Of a stretch of 64,000 bases of DNA, positions 19,569 to 28,316 are shown one piece after another. How positions within the stretch are numbered: the stretch's first letter is position 1; every line of letters starts with the position of its first letter. The position numbers and the translations under genes are program-made. This DNA comes from Streptomyces tagetis (GTDB lineage: Bacteria > Actinomycetota > Actinomycetes > Streptomycetales > Streptomycetaceae), in the NCBI RefSeq assembly GCF_018069565.1, contig NZ_JAGPNL010000005.1, positions 495,048 to 559,047 of the forward strand, written 5' to 3'. The notes beneath the pieces are model-generated. The model was not told where the DNA came from. It saw only the letters and a list, made by a program, of their open reading frames with translations, and did not search any database.

Positions 19569-20360
19569 CTAGCGCTCGGTGAATCCGGTGGGCAGTTCGA
19601 TGCCGGTGACGCTGAGCAGTTCGCCGAGCTGCCGGGCCGCCTTCTGGACGGCCTCGGCGACCTCGTCGATGCGCGGGCGGGTCAGCCGGTAGGTGGGTCC
19701 TCCGATCCAGACGGCGTAGGTGGTGGCGTCGCCGACCCGGACGGGGGCGGCGACGGAGGCCGCGCCGACCTCCAGTTCGTCGTAGGCGACGGCGTACCCG
19801 CGGGTGCGCACCTCGCCCATGGACTCGATGAACGCGTCGAGCCCGCCGAGCTGTTCGGGCGCGTTGGCCTCGAACTCCTCGCCGAACTCGGCCCGGATGC
19901 GGTCCGTTTCGAGGGCGCTGAGCAGGACCTTGCCGGTGGAGGTGGCCCACACCGGCTGGGTCCGGGGTACGGGTTTGAGGGTCTGGCCGATCAGGGAGGG
20001 GCCGGGGACCTGGGCGACGACCATGACGTTCGGGGCGAGCAGCACGTCGAAGCCGGCCGTCTCCTTGGTCTCCTTGGCCAGATCGCGCAGCACGTCGCGC
20101 ATGTGGCCGTAGGCACCGCCGCCGTCCAGCAGCCCGCCGACGATGGAGAGCAGGCCCAGCGAGACGCGGTAGCGGCGGGTCACCGGGTCCAGGTTGAGCC
20201 AGCTCTCCCGTTCCAGGACGGTGAGCACCCGGTAGCAGGTGGCCTTGGGGATGCCGGACTCCCGGGCGATCTCGCTGAGTCCGACCCCTTCGGGATGGGC
20301 CGCGACCGTGCGCAGGAGCCAGATCGTCCTGCGGACCAGACCTGCTTCACTGGGTGCCAT
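19569..20360 (-). CDS. IclR-family transcriptional regulator
   Basis: 263 aa. The N-terminal winged helix-turn-helix (VRRTIWLLRTVAAHPEGVGLSEIARESGIPKATCYRVL) and the C-terminal ligand-sensing domain (FDVLLAPNVMVVAQVPG ... WATSTGKVLLSALETD ... ASVAAPVRVGD) are both complete. The start chosen has GGAGGAACA immediately upstream; longer frames are unlikely. IclR proteins bind short inverted repeats near promoters and respond to catabolic intermediates; AllR in allantoin use is a known example. It sits inside the catabolic block, next to the ABC importer, so it is the first candidate to bind the 27-bp element found before three operons. Confidence 0.92.
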   Translation of the reverse strand: MAPSEAGLVRRTIWLLRTVAAHPEGVGLSEIARESGIPKATCYRVLTVLERESWLNLDPVTRRYRVSLGLLSIVGGLLDGGGAYGHMRDVLRDLAKETKETAGFDVLLAPNVMVVAQVPGPSLIGQTLKPVPRTQPVWATSTGKVLLSALETDRIRAEFGEEFEANAPEQLGGLDAFIESMGEVRTRGYAVAYDELEVGAASVAAPVRVGDATTYAVWIGGPTYRLTRPRIDEVAEAVQKAARQLGELLSVTGIELPTGFTER

Positions 20361-20474
20361 TGTTCCTCCGTCTGTCACGTCGGGTTCGCTGCCGGGCGGT
20401 GCGTCCATCCTGGCAGGCAGGGACGGCCCGGCCGCCGCGTGCCGCCGGACCCGGCGCACGCCGGGCCCGCCCGG

Positions 20475-21641
20475 TCACTTGCCGCCCGGTGTGACCTCGA
20501 CCGTCTCGGGCCGGTAGGACGAGCCGGTCACGTCGAATCCCTCCGCCTTCAGTTCCTTGAGCGCCTTCTCGGTCAGGTCGGTGCGGTAAGCGCCCTCGGT
20601 GGGCGGCGCCTTGAGGAGCCCGGCCTTCACGGCGATGTCGATGGTCTGGTCCCATGCCTTCTCGTCGACCATGCCGACGCCCTGCTCGGCGGGCCAGATC
20701 AGCCTGTTGACCTCGTTGAGCATCCAGGTCTGGTGGCCCTTGCCGAGGGCGCTGCCGTTCTTGAGGACGATGTCGACGCAGCCCTCCAACTCGTCGCGGC
20801 AGAAGCCCCAGCCCTCGTAGGTGGCCTTGAGGAACTTGACCGCGGTCTCCTGGTTCTCCTTCTTGGCGAGCCAGTCCTCCTTGGCGTAGATGCCGTCCTC
20901 CAGGGTCTGGTAGCCGGCGTCCTGGAGGTTGATGGCGACGAAGTCGGAGGGCTGGTAGAGCTTGCCGGTCTTCGGGTTCGTGGTCTCCAGGAGCTGCGCG
21001 TACTCGTTGAAGGTCTTGGCCTGCGCCGCGTCGACCTCCCGCTTGAGCAGCAGGGACATGTCGAAGGGCTGCTGGATGACCTCCGCGTCCTTCGACGGGT
21101 CGACGCCCGAGCCGCGCATCGCGGCGAACAGGGTCAGCTCGTTGCCGTAGCCCCAGCTCCCGACCCGCTTGCCCTTGAGGTCGGCGAGGGTCTTGATGCC
21201 GGAGTCGGCCCAGGCGACCTGGAGGTAGGCGCCGCGCTGGAACTCCTGGCCGATGTTGACGAGGTCGGCGCCCTGTTCCCGGGTGATCATGGTCTTGGTG
21301 ACGTGGGAGACGGCGAACTCGGCGTTGCCGGCCGACAGGACCTGCTGCGGCACGATGTTCACCCCGCCTTCCTGGATCGTCACGTCGAGGCACGCCTTGT
21401 CGTAGAAGCCCTTCTCCTTGGCCGCGTAGTACCCGGCGAACTGGGCCTGGGCGACCCACTGGAGGACGACGCGGACCTTCGTACGGGAGGTGCAGTCCTT
21501 GCCCGCCTCGGCGGCGGCCTCGCTCCCGCTCTCGGACATGCCGCCGCAGGCGGCGAGCAGCAGCGCGCCGGCGGACAGGACCGCGGCCGACCGGACGCCT
21601 CGGCGGGCGGATCTGGACAGTGGTGCTCGGTTTCTGGACAC
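20475..21641 (-). CDS. NMT1/THI5-type ABC transporter substrate-binding lipoprotein
   Basis: 388 aa. The GTG start follows GGAGGTAAC. A twelve-residue basic stretch precedes a hydrophobic signal and lipobox LLAA-C at about residue 32, so it should be anchored outside the membrane. The mature domain has the NMT1 pattern: VRVVLQWVAQAQFAGYYAAKEKGFY, then LQxGG-like and ADLKGKRVGSWGYGNE. Relatives bind hydroxymethylpyrimidine (ThiY), riboflavin precursors, nitrate or taurine. A pyrimidine-like ligand fits both the family and the neighbouring genes. It is the last gene of a four-gene importer operon. Confidence 0.9.
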   Translation of the reverse strand: MSRNRAPLSRSARRGVRSAAVLSAGALLLAACGGMSESGSEAAAEAGKDCTSRTKVRVVLQWVAQAQFAGYYAAKEKGFYDKACLDVTIQEGGVNIVPQQVLSAGNAEFAVSHVTKTMITREQGADLVNIGQEFQRGAYLQVAWADSGIKTLADLKGKRVGSWGYGNELTLFAAMRGSGVDPSKDAEVIQQPFDMSLLLKREVDAAQAKTFNEYAQLLETTNPKTGKLYQPSDFVAINLQDAGYQTLEDGIYAKEDWLAKKENQETAVKFLKATYEGWGFCRDELEGCVDIVLKNGSALGKGHQTWMLNEVNRLIWPAEQGVGMVDEKAWDQTIDIAVKAGLLKAPPTEGAYRTDLTEKALKELKAEGFDVTGSSYRPETVEVTPGGK

Positions 21642-21725
21642 GTTACCTCCGCGCGGGAAGGAAGAAAGGGGGTGGACGGGAACAGCCGGGGGGGGAGGTG
21701 GAGAGGGGAGGAAGGCGGCCGGTGG

Positions 21726-22544
21726 TCAGGACGTCTCTTCGTGCAGGGACGCGTGCCACGGCATCAGCAGCCGCTCCAGCAGCGTCACCGCCCCGAAGAG
21801 AGCGAGCCCGAGCGCGCCGGACACCAGGATTCCGGCCCAGGCGTAGTCGAACCGGGGAAGGGCCGCCTGGTAGGCGATGTAGACGCCGAGCGCCTCGGTG
21901 CTGCCGCCGAAGTACTCGCTGACGATGACGCCGATCACGGCGAGGGTGGTGCCGAGCTTGAGCGCGTTGAAGACGAACGGGAGGGCGTTGGGCAGCCGCA
22001 GCATCAGGGCCACATGGCGCGGGCGGGCGGCGAGGGACTCCATGATCTCCAGGTGCAGGGGCGCGACCTGGAGCAGTCCCCGGGTGGTGTTGACGAAGAC
22101 CGGGAAGAAGACCATCACGGCGGCGACGCCGGCCTTGGAGAGCAGGCTCGTCACACCGAACCAGTTGTTGAAGATCGGGGCGAGGGCGACGACCGGGGCG
22201 CAGTTGATCAGCACGGCCGCGTTCAGCACCGGGCCGGACATCCTCGGGAAGCGGCTGACCATCAGGGCCGTGGCGACGCCCCCGAGGGAGCCGAGGGCCA
22301 GTCCGAGCAGGACGGCCTCGACGGTGGCCCGGGAGGCCGACAGGATCGCGCCGGCGTCGTCCTGGAACGCCTCGGCGATCATGACCGGCGTCGGCATGAT
22401 GAACACCGGCACGTCGAACAGGGCGATCACGGCCTGCCAGAGGCCGAGCACCACCACGGCGGTCACCGCGACCGGCGTGAGCCTGCCGATCCGGGCCCGC
22501 AGCGCGGAGCCGCCGCCGGGGCGGGAGAGCCGGAGGGTGCTCAT
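21726..22544 (-). CDS. ABC transporter permease (second)
   Basis: 272 aa with six predicted membrane helices, starting VAVTAVVVLGLWQAVIALF. The cytoplasmic EAA-type loop that contacts the ATPase is EIMESLAARPRHVALMLRLP. The family is that of ThiX/SsuC/TauC permeases, which usually work with NMT1 binding proteins. Its ATG overlaps the stop of the ATPase gene (ATGA). A second permease of the same family starts the operon, so the importer probably uses a heterodimeric membrane part. Confidence 0.9.
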   Translation of the reverse strand: MSTLRLSRPGGGSALRARIGRLTPVAVTAVVVLGLWQAVIALFDVPVFIMPTPVMIAEAFQDDAGAILSASRATVEAVLLGLALGSLGGVATALMVSRFPRMSGPVLNAAVLINCAPVVALAPIFNNWFGVTSLLSKAGVAAVMVFFPVFVNTTRGLLQVAPLHLEIMESLAARPRHVALMLRLPNALPFVFNALKLGTTLAVIGVIVSEYFGGSTEALGVYIAYQAALPRFDYAWAGILVSGALGLALFGAVTLLERLLMPWHASLHEETS

Positions 22545-23335
22545 GCCGCCGCCTGCTCGCTCGGGGCCCCGTGCAGGGCCTTGCGGACCTCGGTGACCTT
22601 CTCGAAGAACTCCGGCGTGGTGCGCGTCTCGGCGGTCCTCGGGTAGGGCAGGTCCACGTCGATGGAGGCGGCGATCCGGCCGGGCCGCGCGGACATCACC
22701 ACCACGCGTGAGGAGAGGAACACCGCCTCCGAGATGCTGTGGGTGACGAAGACGACGGTCGTGCGGGTGTCTCCCCAGATGCGCAGCAACTCGCCCTGGA
22801 GCCGTTCCCGGTTCATCTCGTCGAGGGCGCCGAGCGGTTCGTCCATGAAGAGGATCTCCGGGTCGGCGGAGAGGGCGCGGGCGATGGCCACGCGCTGCTG
22901 CATGCCGCCGGAGAGCTGCCAGGGGTAGTGCCCGGCGAACTCGCTCAGCCGGACCAGCTCCAGCATCTCCAGCGCCTTGGCCCGGTGCACGTCCTTCTTG
23001 GCGCCGGCCACCTGGAGCGGCAGTTCGACGTTGCGCAGGACGCTGCGCCACTCGAAGAGGCCGGCCTGCTGGAAGACCATGCCGTAGTCGCGGGCGGCGC
23101 GGGCGGCGCCGGGTGTCTTGCCGTTGACGGTGACGGTGCCGCCGGTGGGCGCGGTGAGGTCGGCCATCACCCGCAGCAGGGTCGACTTGCCACAGCCGCT
23201 GGGCCCGAGCAGGGAGATGAACTCGCCCCGCCCGATGGTCAGATCGATGTCCTGCAGAGCGGTGACCGCACGGTCGGAGCCGCCGTTGAAGACTTTGTCT
23301 ACTCCGCGGACGGAGATGATTGCGGGCTCGGCCAT
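22541..23335 (-). CDS. ABC transporter ATP-binding protein (SsuB/TauB/ThiZ-like)
   Basis: 264 aa. Walker A is GPSGCGKST, the Q-loop is MVFQQAGLFEW, the signature motif is LSGGMQQRVAIARAL, Walker B is ILFMDEPLGALD, and the switch histidine is FVTHSISEA. The C-terminal part SARPGRIAASIDVDLPYPR is typical of nitrate/sulfonate/pyrimidine-type importers. It is coupled to the downstream permease by a 4-bp overlap and lies 29 bp after the first permease. It powers the importer encoded by this operon. Confidence 0.94.
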   Translation of the reverse strand: MAEPAIISVRGVDKVFNGGSDRAVTALQDIDLTIGRGEFISLLGPSGCGKSTLLRVMADLTAPTGGTVTVNGKTPGAARAARDYGMVFQQAGLFEWRSVLRNVELPLQVAGAKKDVHRAKALEMLELVRLSEFAGHYPWQLSGGMQQRVAIARALSADPEILFMDEPLGALDEMNRERLQGELLRIWGDTRTTVVFVTHSISEAVFLSSRVVVMSARPGRIAASIDVDLPYPRTAETRTTPEFFEKVTEVRKALHGAPSEQAAA

Positions 23336-23364
23336 CAGGAGCTCCAGGGGGTGAGGGGTCTCGG

Positions 23365-24306
23365 CTAACGGGCGTGCCGGTGGCGGAGGGCGAACCGCTC
23401 CAGCAGGGCGAGGACCTGTACGAAGAGGATTCCGGCGATCGCGGCGACGAGGACGGCCGCGTACAGCTTCTCCGGACCGTTGGAGTAGTAGTAGGCGGAG
23501 GTGAGGATGGCGCGGCCGATGCCGCGGCCGGTACCGGCCGACAGCTCGCCGACGATGGCGCCGACCACGCTCGCCGTCGCGGCGAGCCGCAGCCCGGCGA
23601 AGACGTACGGGAGGGCCGCGGGGAACCGCAGCGACCACAGCACCCGCAGTTGCCCGGCGCCGACGCTGCGCATGAAGTCGAGCTGCACCGTGGGCGGGGA
23701 CTTCAGTCCGCGCAGGGAGTTGACGGTGACGGGGAAGAAGGCGAGGTAGGCGGCGATGCCGGTGACGCCGGCCCACGGGGGCAGTCCGGCCTTGCCGCCC
23801 CAGATGACGATCATCGGGGCGATGGCGACGAGCGGCACCGTCTGGGAGGCGACCAGCCAGGGCATCAGGCCCCGGTTGAGCGGGGCCACGTGGACGAAGA
23901 GCACGGCGAGCACGAGGCCGAGCAGCGATCCGGCGCCCAGCCCGTACAGCGCCTCGCGGAGCGTCACGGTGGTCTCGCCGATGAGGTAGACGGCGAGCGA
24001 GGTGGAGTCCCCGGCGCGGGCCGGGGCGGCGAGCGAGCCGACGATGGTCCACAGGTGCGGCATCGAGAGGTCGTCGGTGGCGACCGGGAGGCCGAGGCCG
24101 AGGAACCGGTCGTCGACGGCCCGGCCGAACGCCTTGTACCCCTCCCACAGCGCGGCGAGGGCGACCACGACGAGCAGCGCGCCGAGCGGGTCGGTGAGGC
24201 GGCGCAGCAGGGCACCGTCGCGTCCCGGTTCTCGGGGGGCCGCGGGCTTCGGGCTCTTGCGGGCCGCGGGTGGTCTGGGCGAGGCAGAGATGTTGGTCGC
24301 AGTCAT
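23365..24306 (-). CDS. ABC transporter permease (first)
   Basis: 313 aa. The first ~40 residues are a soluble, Pro/Lys-rich leader (SPRPPAARKSPKPAAPREPG), followed by membrane helices from LGALLVVVALAALWEGYKAF onward. The coupling loop is FMRSVGAGQLRVLWSLRFP. It resembles the other permease in the operon only in family features. GGAGAG precedes the ATG. This is the first gene of the importer operon, and a copy of the shared 27-bp operator lies 97 bp upstream of the start. Confidence 0.9.
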   Translation of the reverse strand: MTATNISASPRPPAARKSPKPAAPREPGRDGALLRRLTDPLGALLVVVALAALWEGYKAFGRAVDDRFLGLGLPVATDDLSMPHLWTIVGSLAAPARAGDSTSLAVYLIGETTVTLREALYGLGAGSLLGLVLAVLFVHVAPLNRGLMPWLVASQTVPLVAIAPMIVIWGGKAGLPPWAGVTGIAAYLAFFPVTVNSLRGLKSPPTVQLDFMRSVGAGQLRVLWSLRFPAALPYVFAGLRLAATASVVGAIVGELSAGTGRGIGRAILTSAYYYSNGPEKLYAAVLVAAIAGILFVQVLALLERFALRHRHAR

Positions 24307-24402
24307 GCTCGGGCACTCTCCGAATCCTTCGGATGTGTCGTCCTGTGTCGTCCAGGGAGGGGGTCTGGGCCGCCCTGCCAACCTGTGCGGTCACCCAGTA
24401 GC

Positions 24403-24429
24403 TGGATCACTGAGTGAACTGGTGGTTCA
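24403..24429 (-). promoter_or_regulatory. shared operator element, copy 2 (ABC importer operon)
   Basis: On the minus strand: TGAACC-ACC-AGTTCA, five bases, then TGATCCA. It is a 6-3-6 inverted repeat with one mismatch plus the third half-site, in the same layout as at 16847-16873 and 34544-34570. Confidence 0.7.
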
Positions 24430-24628
24430 CGCTAGAGGCCGGTCCGGCTCGCGTCAACGGTTTGACCGAAACGCGTGGCCGATTTCCGCGCACTCTCGGA
24501 ATTACTTGTTCCGGGGGCGTTCCGGAGGATCTTCCGGAGGCGTTCCGGAAGCGTCGGCGGGTGTTTCGCGGGCCCACGCGGAACGCCCCGGAAAAGGGCA
24601 GGCCGAGTACGCGGCCGGCCCCTCCGGG

Positions 24629-24691
24629 GCGTTGACGGGGCGTTGACGGGGTATTGGCGGGGTATTGGCGGGCATTGGCGGGCGTTGGCGG
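24629..24691. repeat. 11-bp tandem repeat array
   Basis: Successive units GCGTTGACGGG (two copies), GTATTGGCGGG (two copies) and shortened CATTGGCGGG/CGTTGGCGGG. Confidence 0.8.
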
Positions 24692-24823
24692 GGCGGCTCC
24701 CGGGCCCCTGCGGGACCGTTCCCCGGGAAGAACGGAAAGGCGTTTCCGGGAAAGCGGGATTCCCCGGGAATCCGGAATAGGGAGCCGGAAGGAAGGCGGA
24801 AGGGAGCCGGAAGGGAGCTGGAA

Positions 24824-24867
24824 GGAAGGCGGGAGGAAGGCGGGAGGAAGGCGGGAGGAAGGCGGGA
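24824..24867. repeat. four perfect 11-bp tandem repeats
   Basis: GGAAGGCGGGA is repeated four times without change; more degenerate GGAAGG/GGGAGCC units precede it from about 24781. Confidence 0.9.
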
Positions 24868-24992
24868 GAGAAGCGGGCGGAGACGGGTTGAGCCGGAAGC
24901 GGGGACGGAACCGGAGCCGGCGGCATTCCCGCCCGGCCGCGAGGCCGGACGAATTCCCGTACCGGACCCCGGCTGTTCCCCCTCCCCCGCCC

Positions 24993-27617
24993 CTACACCA
25001 GCGGCAGCACCGCCCGCCGGGGCCGCCACACCCCGTCGTGGGCGCGGGCCACCGCCTCCCGCTCCGCGTCCACGGCTCCGTACAGCGTGGTCCGCATCCG
25101 GGCAGGGCGGCCGGCGTCCCGGGCCAGCGACTCCAGGTCGGTGACGCTCTTGTGGCTGCCCTGGGCGGAGCCCGCCATCCGGCTGATCGTCTCCTCCATC
25201 AGCGTGCCGCCGAGGTCGTTGACCCCGCCGCGCAGCACGTCGAGGACGCTCTGCCGGGCCAGCTTCACCCAGCTCGTCTGGATGTTGGCGATCCTGCCGT
25301 GCAGCAGGACCCGCGCCAGGGCGTGCACGGCCCGGTTCTCCAGCACGGTCGGCCCGGAGCGGGCGATCCCGGCCAGGTAGACCGGCGAGTTGGTGTGGAC
25401 GAAGGGCAGCAGCACGAACTCCGTGAAGCCGCCCGTCTCCTCCTGGAGCCGGCCGATCAGCTTGAGGTGGTCCACCCAGTGGCGCGGGGTGTCCACATGG
25501 CCGTACATCATCGTCGCCGTGGTCGGCATGCCCAGGGAGTGCGCGGTGGTGACCACCTCGATCCACTGGGCCGCCGGCAGCTTGCCCTTGGTGAGCACCC
25601 AGCGGACCTGGTCGTCGAGGATCTCCGCGGCCGTGCCCGGCAGCGAGTCGACGCCCGCCTCCCGGGCCCCCTGGAGCCACTCGCGCACCGAAAGGTCCAT
25701 CCGGGCCGCGCCGTTGACCACCTCCATCGGGGAGAAGGCGTGCACGTGCAGCCCCGGCGTACGGCGCTTGATCTCGGCGGCGATGTCGAAGTACGCGCTG
25801 CCCGGCAGGTCGGGATGGATGCCGCCCTGGAGACAGACCTCGCTCGCCCCCACCGACCACGCCTGTTCGGCCCGGTCCCCGATCTGCTCCAGGGAGAGGG
25901 TGTAGGCGTCGGCGTCGGTGCGCCGCTGGGCGAAGGCGCAGAAACGGCAGCCGGTGTAACAGACGTTGGTGAAGTTGATGTTGCGGGTGACGACGTAGGT
26001 GACCTCGTCGCCGACCGCGTCCGCGCGCAGGGCGTCGGCGAGCGCGGCCAGCGCCTCGATCTCCGCGCCCGCACCGGCGCCGAGCAGGGTGAGCGCCGGG
26101 CCGGCGGGCAGTCCCGCCGGATCGGCCTCCGCCGCGCGCAGCGCCGCCGCGAACTCGGGCCGCAGCCGCTGCGGCCGGCCCGCCGGGGCCGGTACGGACG
26201 CCGCGACGGCGCCCGGCGCCCCCGGTCTGCGGGCCTCCGGCGGCACGGCGCCGGCCACCGCCGCCCAGTCGCCGTACACCGAGTCGAAGTCCGCCCGCCG
26301 GTCGGTGGTGCGGCCCTCGGTGTCGACGGCGGCGAACAGGTCGGTGCGGCCGGCCGCGACGAGCGGGGTCTCCGGCTCCTGCCAGGGCAGGCCCACCGGC
26401 CGCGCCCCCTCGGCGGCGAGGCCGGTCACCGGGTCGGCGAGGGCCGCCACGTGCGGGGCGACGCGGGGGTCCAGCCAGGGTTCGCCGCGCCGCAGGTACT
26501 CGGGGTGGACCGTCAGCCGCTCGCGCAGGGTGAAACCGGCGGCGGCGGTGTGCGCGGCGAGTTCGTCGATCTGCGGCCAGGGCCGCTCGGGGTTGACGTG
26601 GTCGCCGGTCACCGGGGAGACCCCGCCCCAGTCGTCGATGCCGGCCCGCAGCATCAGCGCGTACTCCTCGCCCACCAGGTTCGGCGGGGCCTGGATGCGG
26701 GCGCCGGGGCCGAGCAGCAGCCGGGCGACGGCGACGGTGGCCGCCAGTTCGGCGGGGCCGGTGTCGGGGGCGGCGCGCATCGCGGTGTCCGGCTTGGCCC
26801 GGAAGTTCTGCACGATCACCTCCTGGATGCCCCCGTAGGCCCGGGAGATCCGGCGGATCTCGCGCAGGGCGTCGATCCGTTCGGCGGGGGTCTCCCCGAT
26901 GCCGACGAGGATGCCGGTGGTGAACGGCACGTTGCTGCGGCCCGCGTCCTGAAGGACCCGCAGCCGCACCGCGGGTTCCTTGTCGGGCGAGCCGTGGTGG
27001 GGGCCGCCGCGCTCGGACCACAGGCGGGTCGCCGTGGTCTCCAGCATCATCCCCATGCTGGGCGCGACCGGCTTGAGCCGCTGGAGGTCCGTCCAGGTCA
27101 GCACCCCGGGGTTGAGGTGCGGCAGCAGGCCGGTCTCCTCCAGCACCCGGATCGCCATCGCCCGCACGTAGCTGAGCGTGTCGTCGTAGCCGTGGGCGTC
27201 CAGCCAGTCGCGGGCGGCGGGCCAGCGGTCCTCGGGCCGGTCGCCCAGGGTGAACAGCGCCTCCTTGCACCCGGCGGCGGCCCCGGCGCGGGCGATCTCC
27301 AGCACCTCGTCCGGGCCGAGGTAGGGCGCGGGGAGCCGGCCGGGGACGGTGGCGAAGGTGCAGTAGTGGCAGCGGTCGCGGCACAGCCGGGTCAGCGGCA
27401 CGAACACCTTGCGGGAGTACGTGATCACGCCGGGCCGCCCGGCGGCGTCGAGTCCGGCGTCACGGACCCGGCCGGCGGCCTCGCAGAGCCGGTCGAGGTC
27501 GGCACCACGCGCGTGCAGCAGCACCTCCGCCTCGGCGGCGTCGAGGGTCACGGCGTCGCGGGCCCGGCGCAGGGCCCGGTTCATGGCCGAGCGGGTGGGA
27601 AGGGGAAGGCCGTTCAC
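24993..27617 (-). CDS. fbiC: 7,8-didemethyl-8-hydroxy-5-deazariboflavin (FO) synthase
   Basis: 874 aa dual radical-SAM enzyme that makes FO, the deazaflavin chromophore of coenzyme F420, from a pyrimidine (5-amino-6-ribitylamino-uracil) and tyrosine. The N-terminal CofG half has its cluster motif CRDRCHYC (Cys79, 83, 86). The C-terminal CofH half has CYTGCRFC near residue 555. A Pro/Ala-rich linker joins them near residue 450. I place the start at a GTG that overlaps the fbiD stop (GTGA), which implies coupled translation. Location at the end of a catabolic operon is unusual and suggests that F420 supply is tied to this pathway. Confidence 0.96.
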   Translation of the reverse strand: MNGLPLPTRSAMNRALRRARDAVTLDAAEAEVLLHARGADLDRLCEAAGRVRDAGLDAAGRPGVITYSRKVFVPLTRLCRDRCHYCTFATVPGRLPAPYLGPDEVLEIARAGAAAGCKEALFTLGDRPEDRWPAARDWLDAHGYDDTLSYVRAMAIRVLEETGLLPHLNPGVLTWTDLQRLKPVAPSMGMMLETTATRLWSERGGPHHGSPDKEPAVRLRVLQDAGRSNVPFTTGILVGIGETPAERIDALREIRRISRAYGGIQEVIVQNFRAKPDTAMRAAPDTGPAELAATVAVARLLLGPGARIQAPPNLVGEEYALMLRAGIDDWGGVSPVTGDHVNPERPWPQIDELAAHTAAAGFTLRERLTVHPEYLRRGEPWLDPRVAPHVAALADPVTGLAAEGARPVGLPWQEPETPLVAAGRTDLFAAVDTEGRTTDRRADFDSVYGDWAAVAGAVPPEARRPGAPGAVAASVPAPAGRPQRLRPEFAAALRAAEADPAGLPAGPALTLLGAGAGAEIEALAALADALRADAVGDEVTYVVTRNINFTNVCYTGCRFCAFAQRRTDADAYTLSLEQIGDRAEQAWSVGASEVCLQGGIHPDLPGSAYFDIAAEIKRRTPGLHVHAFSPMEVVNGAARMDLSVREWLQGAREAGVDSLPGTAAEILDDQVRWVLTKGKLPAAQWIEVVTTAHSLGMPTTATMMYGHVDTPRHWVDHLKLIGRLQEETGGFTEFVLLPFVHTNSPVYLAGIARSGPTVLENRAVHALARVLLHGRIANIQTSWVKLARQSVLDVLRGGVNDLGGTLMEETISRMAGSAQGSHKSVTDLESLARDAGRPARMRTTLYGAVDAEREAVARAHDGVWRPRRAVLPLV

Positions 27618-28297
27618 GGTGTTCCGACCCTTCGTTCGTACGGGGCCGTCGTGCCCGGCCGGGCCCCGTCCGGCGCGACGGCGGCGAGCCAGTGCCGGGT
27701 CGCGGGACCGAGGGTGTGCGGGGGCAGCGACAGCAGGTGGTCGACGGTGTCCACGTCCCGGCGCAGCGGTGAGGCGGGGTCCACGTCGAGGGGGCGGTGT
27801 CCGGCGGCCCGGAAGCGGGCGAGGGAGCCCGGTCCGAGGAAGGGCCGGAACTCCGCCGCGGAGCGCAGGGTGAGCAGGGTCGTCCCGGTGCCGTCGGCGT
27901 CGGCGACGACCGCGCGCCGGTGGCGGCCGGCCAGGGTGAGGGCCGCGGCGTAGTCGGCGGTGTCCGCCCCCGCCAGATCGCCCATGACCAGGGCGAGTGC
28001 GGCGGCGGGGTCGGCACCGCCGACCGTCCGGAGGGCCTCCCCCGCCTCCTCGTTGAGGCCGGAGAGGCGCCCTCCGCAGACGGCGGCCCCCGAGGCGAGG
28101 GCCGTCGCCGACGCCTCGGGGTCCGTCGTCACCACGACGACCGCGCGGACGGCGGGCACCCCTGTGAGCCGCCGCACCACATCGGTCAGCATGGCCCGCG
28201 CCAGGGACCGTCTGGCGGCCGGAGTGAGCCCCGTACACCGGGACTTGGCCCGGTCGAGGGACTTCGCCGGCACCAGCGCGATCCACGGCGTGGTCAT
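27614..28297 (-). CDS. fbiD: phosphoenolpyruvate / 2-phospholactate guanylyltransferase of F420 synthesis
   Basis: 227 aa, CofC/FbiD family. The enzyme activates 2-phospholactate or phosphoenolpyruvate with GTP, making the side-chain donor for F420. Family marks are VPAKSLDRAKSR at the N-terminus, VVVVTTDPEA, the acidic MGDLAGADTADY (metal/nucleotide site) and ADADGTGTTLL, with PLDVDPASPLRRDVDT near the end. It is coupled to fbiC by a 4-bp overlap and lies about 20 bp after the nitrilase stop. fbiA and fbiB, needed to finish F420, are not in this window. Confidence 0.92.
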   Translation of the reverse strand: MTTPWIALVPAKSLDRAKSRCTGLTPAARRSLARAMLTDVVRRLTGVPAVRAVVVVTTDPEASATALASGAAVCGGRLSGLNEEAGEALRTVGGADPAAALALVMGDLAGADTADYAAALTLAGRHRRAVVADADGTGTTLLTLRSAAEFRPFLGPGSLARFRAAGHRPLDVDPASPLRRDVDTVDHLLSLPPHTLGPATRHWLAAVAPDGARPGTTAPYERRVGTP

Positions 28298-28316
28298 GGC
28301 GCGGTCCGCGACCCGG

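Larger units (their letters stand above)
24307..24992. other. 686-bp intergenic region, repeat- and hairpin-rich
   Basis: It lies between the end of fbiC and the start of the ABC importer operon, both on the minus strand. It contains an operator copy (24403-24429), two 11-bp tandem-repeat arrays (24629-24691 and 24824-24867), a perfect 8-1-8 inverted repeat GGATTCCC-C-GGGAATCC at 24757-24773, and several CCGGAA/TTCCGG pairs. ORFs through it are low-complexity Pro/Arg/Ser strings without coding character. I see no RNA gene. Confidence 0.7.

Noticed and set aside
24629..24867. CRISPR array
   Set aside because: The repeats are 11 bp and directly tandem, without unique spacers, and no cas genes are present.
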